From NCBI GenBank assembly GCA_016286075.1, contig JAEERZ010000116.1:1-7095 (forward strand): a stretch of 7,095 bases of DNA. Direction: 5' to 3'. This stretch comes from Selenomonadaceae bacterium. Its GTDB lineage: Bacteria > Bacillota > Negativicutes > Selenomonadales > Selenomonadaceae. The notes under the pieces are model-generated. The model had not been told where the DNA came from and searched no databases. It saw nothing but the letters and a program-made list of their open reading frames with translations. Below, one piece after another: positions 6,610-7,095 of this stretch. Position numbers and translations under genes: made by a program. Within the stretch, counting starts at the first letter, position 1, and every line of letters starts with the position of its first letter.

Positions 6610-6618
6610 ACCTCCTCC
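6610..6618 (-). promoter_or_regulatory. Ribosome binding site fixing the start at 6603
   Basis: On the minus strand GGAGGAGGT precedes the ATG by 6 bases. The tandem GGAGGAGG is very strong and settles the start of the small exported protein. Confidence 0.88.
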
Positions 6619-6623
6619 AAATT

Positions 6624-6652
6624 TGTCATGCTGCAATCGTTTTCCCTGTCAA
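6624..6652 (-). promoter_or_regulatory. Perfect -35 box TTGACA with poor -10, possible second promoter
   Basis: On the minus strand TTGACA (6652-6647) matches the sigma-A -35 exactly, but 17 bases on the hexamer is only ATGACA, far from TATAAT, and it would place the start very near the ribosome binding site. Listed as a weak candidate. Confidence 0.2.
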
Positions 6653-6793
6653 GCCAGCCATGTCCGTCTCCCTGGACGCGCCGTTGCCCGGTGCATGGCT
6701 GCCGGCTGTATCGCATCCACACGATATTCGTCGCCAGTCCGCCGAGCGCTCGCCGCCGCCAGCGCCTTTTCCGGCAAATCACCCCCTCGTTGT

Positions 6794-6821
6794 ATTATAT
6801 ACTATGCTTCGCGCATGGGAA
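6794..6821 (-). promoter_or_regulatory. Likely main promoter of the small exported protein gene
   Basis: On the minus strand a perfect TATAAT (6799-6794) follows a weak -35 TTCCCA (6821-6816, 4 of 6) with 16 bp between. A poor -35 with an ideal -10 is typical of activator-dependent promoters, and repeats lying just upstream support that. Confidence 0.55.
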
Positions 6822-6826
6822 ACCCT

Positions 6827-6853
6827 TTAGGAAAGGATTAAGTTTTCCTTAAG
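6827..6853 (-). promoter_or_regulatory. Three 11-bp-phased repeats, candidate response regulator operator
   Basis: Minus strand reads CTTAA-N6-CTTAA-N6-CCTAA (6853-6849, 6842-6838, 6831-6827). The exact 11-bp period is one helical turn and matches how OmpR/PhoB-family regulators such as PhoP or SaeR bind tandem half-sites. The array ends 5 bases upstream of the weak -35, the usual place for activation. Confidence 0.45.
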
Positions 6854-6861
6854 AAATTCCT

Positions 6862-6881
6862 ATTTTCTTACCACAGAAAAT
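6862..6881. repeat. 7-bp inverted repeat, possible operator
   Basis: ATTTTCT and AGAAAAT form a perfect palindrome with a 6-base TACCAC spacer, in the AT-rich island upstream of the phased repeats. It could be a dimeric repressor site or chance in AT-rich DNA. Confidence 0.25.
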
Positions 6882-6928
6882 TTCATGGATCGCGCCGCGT
6901 GACGAGAGCCGAAGAAAATCACGTGACA

Positions 6929-6961
6929 GAAACGCCGCGAAGTCGTCCTTCGCGGCGTTTC
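6929..6961 (-). terminator. Terminator of the aldo/keto reductase gene
   Basis: A perfect 14-bp stem pairs 6929-6942 with 6948-6961 around the 5-base loop. It sits 8 bases past the reductase stop on the minus strand. The tail after the stem (TTTCTGTCACG) is only partly T-rich, so termination may be less efficient than at the other sites. Confidence 0.75.
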
Positions 6962-6969
6962 CAACAGGA

Positions 6970-7095
6970 TCAATACCCGAAAACCTCTTTTGCCTTCCGC
7001 ATATTCGCCCGCACGTCGACGCCGAAGGGGCAGCGGGTCTCGCAGACGCCGCACTGCACGCACTCCCCCGCGTGGTGCGGGAGGACGGCGTAATG
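6970..7095 (-). CDS. C-terminal [4Fe-4S] domain of an aldo/keto reductase (5' truncated)
   Basis: The minus strand reads open from the window edge for 41 codons to a TGA at 6970-6972. The protein end contains HHAGECVQCGVCETRCPFGV followed by DVRANMRKAKEVFGY. The four cysteines (residues 12, 15, 18 and 22 of the visible part) form a CxxCxxCxxxCP site that binds one [4Fe-4S] cluster. The combination of an upstream His, this single cluster site and an 'N-M-R-x-A-x-x-x-F-G' tail is characteristic of the ferredoxin-like C-terminus of iron-sulphur aldo/keto reductases, NADPH-type oxidoreductases frequent in anaerobic Firmicutes. The TIM-barrel catalytic domain would lie beyond the right edge, so substrate cannot be inferred. 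A separate ferredoxin or another flavin oxidoreductase ending in such a domain is less likely. Confidence 0.82.
   Translation of the reverse strand, partial: HYAVLPHHAGECVQCGVCETRCPFGVDVRANMRKAKEVFGY

Larger units (their letters stand above)
6604..6787 (-). other. Long GC-rich 5' leader of the small exported protein gene
   Basis: About 184 bases separate the predicted transcription start near 6787 from ATG 6603, with no convincing gene inside. The leader contains an 8-bp inverted repeat CAGCCATG/CATGGCTG (around 6654-6661 and 6693-6700 on the plus strand), GC-rich segments able to pair, and a TTG-initiated 42-codon frame (6649-6777) preceded by GAGGGGGTGA. No known riboswitch consensus is recognisable by eye. 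It may hold a structured regulatory RNA, a leader peptide, or a decayed gene. Confidence 0.35.

Noticed and set aside
6600..6782. Minus-strand 60-codon GTG frame whose TGA overlaps the ATG of the small exported protein
   Set aside because: The overlap is attractive, but the G-run abuts the GTG with no spacing and the Arg/Trp-rich product does not look like a protein; kept only as part of the leader.
6604..6787. Known riboswitch (cobalamin, SAM or metal type) in the long leader
   Set aside because: No conserved box of these classes could be recognised by eye, so no class is claimed.
6607..6852. Plus-strand short frames in the leader region
   Set aside because: They lack ribosome binding sites and lie antisense to the minus-strand promoter and leader.

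Overview
The window looks like a piece of chromosome from a GC-rich, low-GC-ancestry (Firmicutes-type) anaerobe. A member of the Negativicutes (Selenomonas-like) is my best guess. The reasons are strong AGGAGG-type ribosome binding sites on every well-supported gene, sigma-A-like promoters, exported DUF3298-type proteins, and the tail of an aldo/keto reductase carrying a [4Fe-4S] domain of the kind common in strict anaerobes. The genus assignment is inference. I see no tRNA, rRNA, CRISPR array, insertion sequence or phage gene.

Positions 1-2390 hold the 3' end of a small membrane protein, overlapped by 4 bases (ATGA) with a complete heavy-metal-type P-type ATPase of 696 residues. The ATPase has all the catalytic motifs, but its metal-site motif is Ser-Cys-Gly rather than Cys-Pro-Cys. 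The two genes look like one translationally coupled metal-transport unit ending in a hairpin terminator at 2351.

Positions 2383-3785 are a single-gene unit. A promoter partly embedded in the preceding terminator tail drives an exported 427-residue DUF4163/DUF3298-like protein, followed by a second terminator very similar to the first. Positions 3785-5985 are another single-gene unit, a 713-residue UvrD/PcrA-type superfamily 1 DNA helicase with its own near-ideal promoter, possibly followed by a 26-codon ORF. A strong two-way terminator at 6116-6163 separates this block from the minus-strand genes.

The right end is on the minus strand. A short exported protein of 134 residues (6199-6603) has an unusually long leader of about 180 bases. 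Its likely promoter lies at 6794-6821, just downstream of three 11-bp-spaced CTTAA-like repeats that look like a site for an OmpR/PhoB-type response regulator. To the right, 6970-7095 encodes the ferredoxin-like C-terminus of an aldo/keto reductase cut by the window edge, ending in its own terminator at 6929-6961.

The genes do not form one pathway: metal transport, an envelope protein, DNA repair, a small exported protein and a redox enzyme sit side by side as separately terminated units. I did not find a clear novel system. The most interesting items are the atypical P-type ATPase pair, the regulated-looking promoter with phased repeats and long leader, and the paired terminator/promoter junctions.
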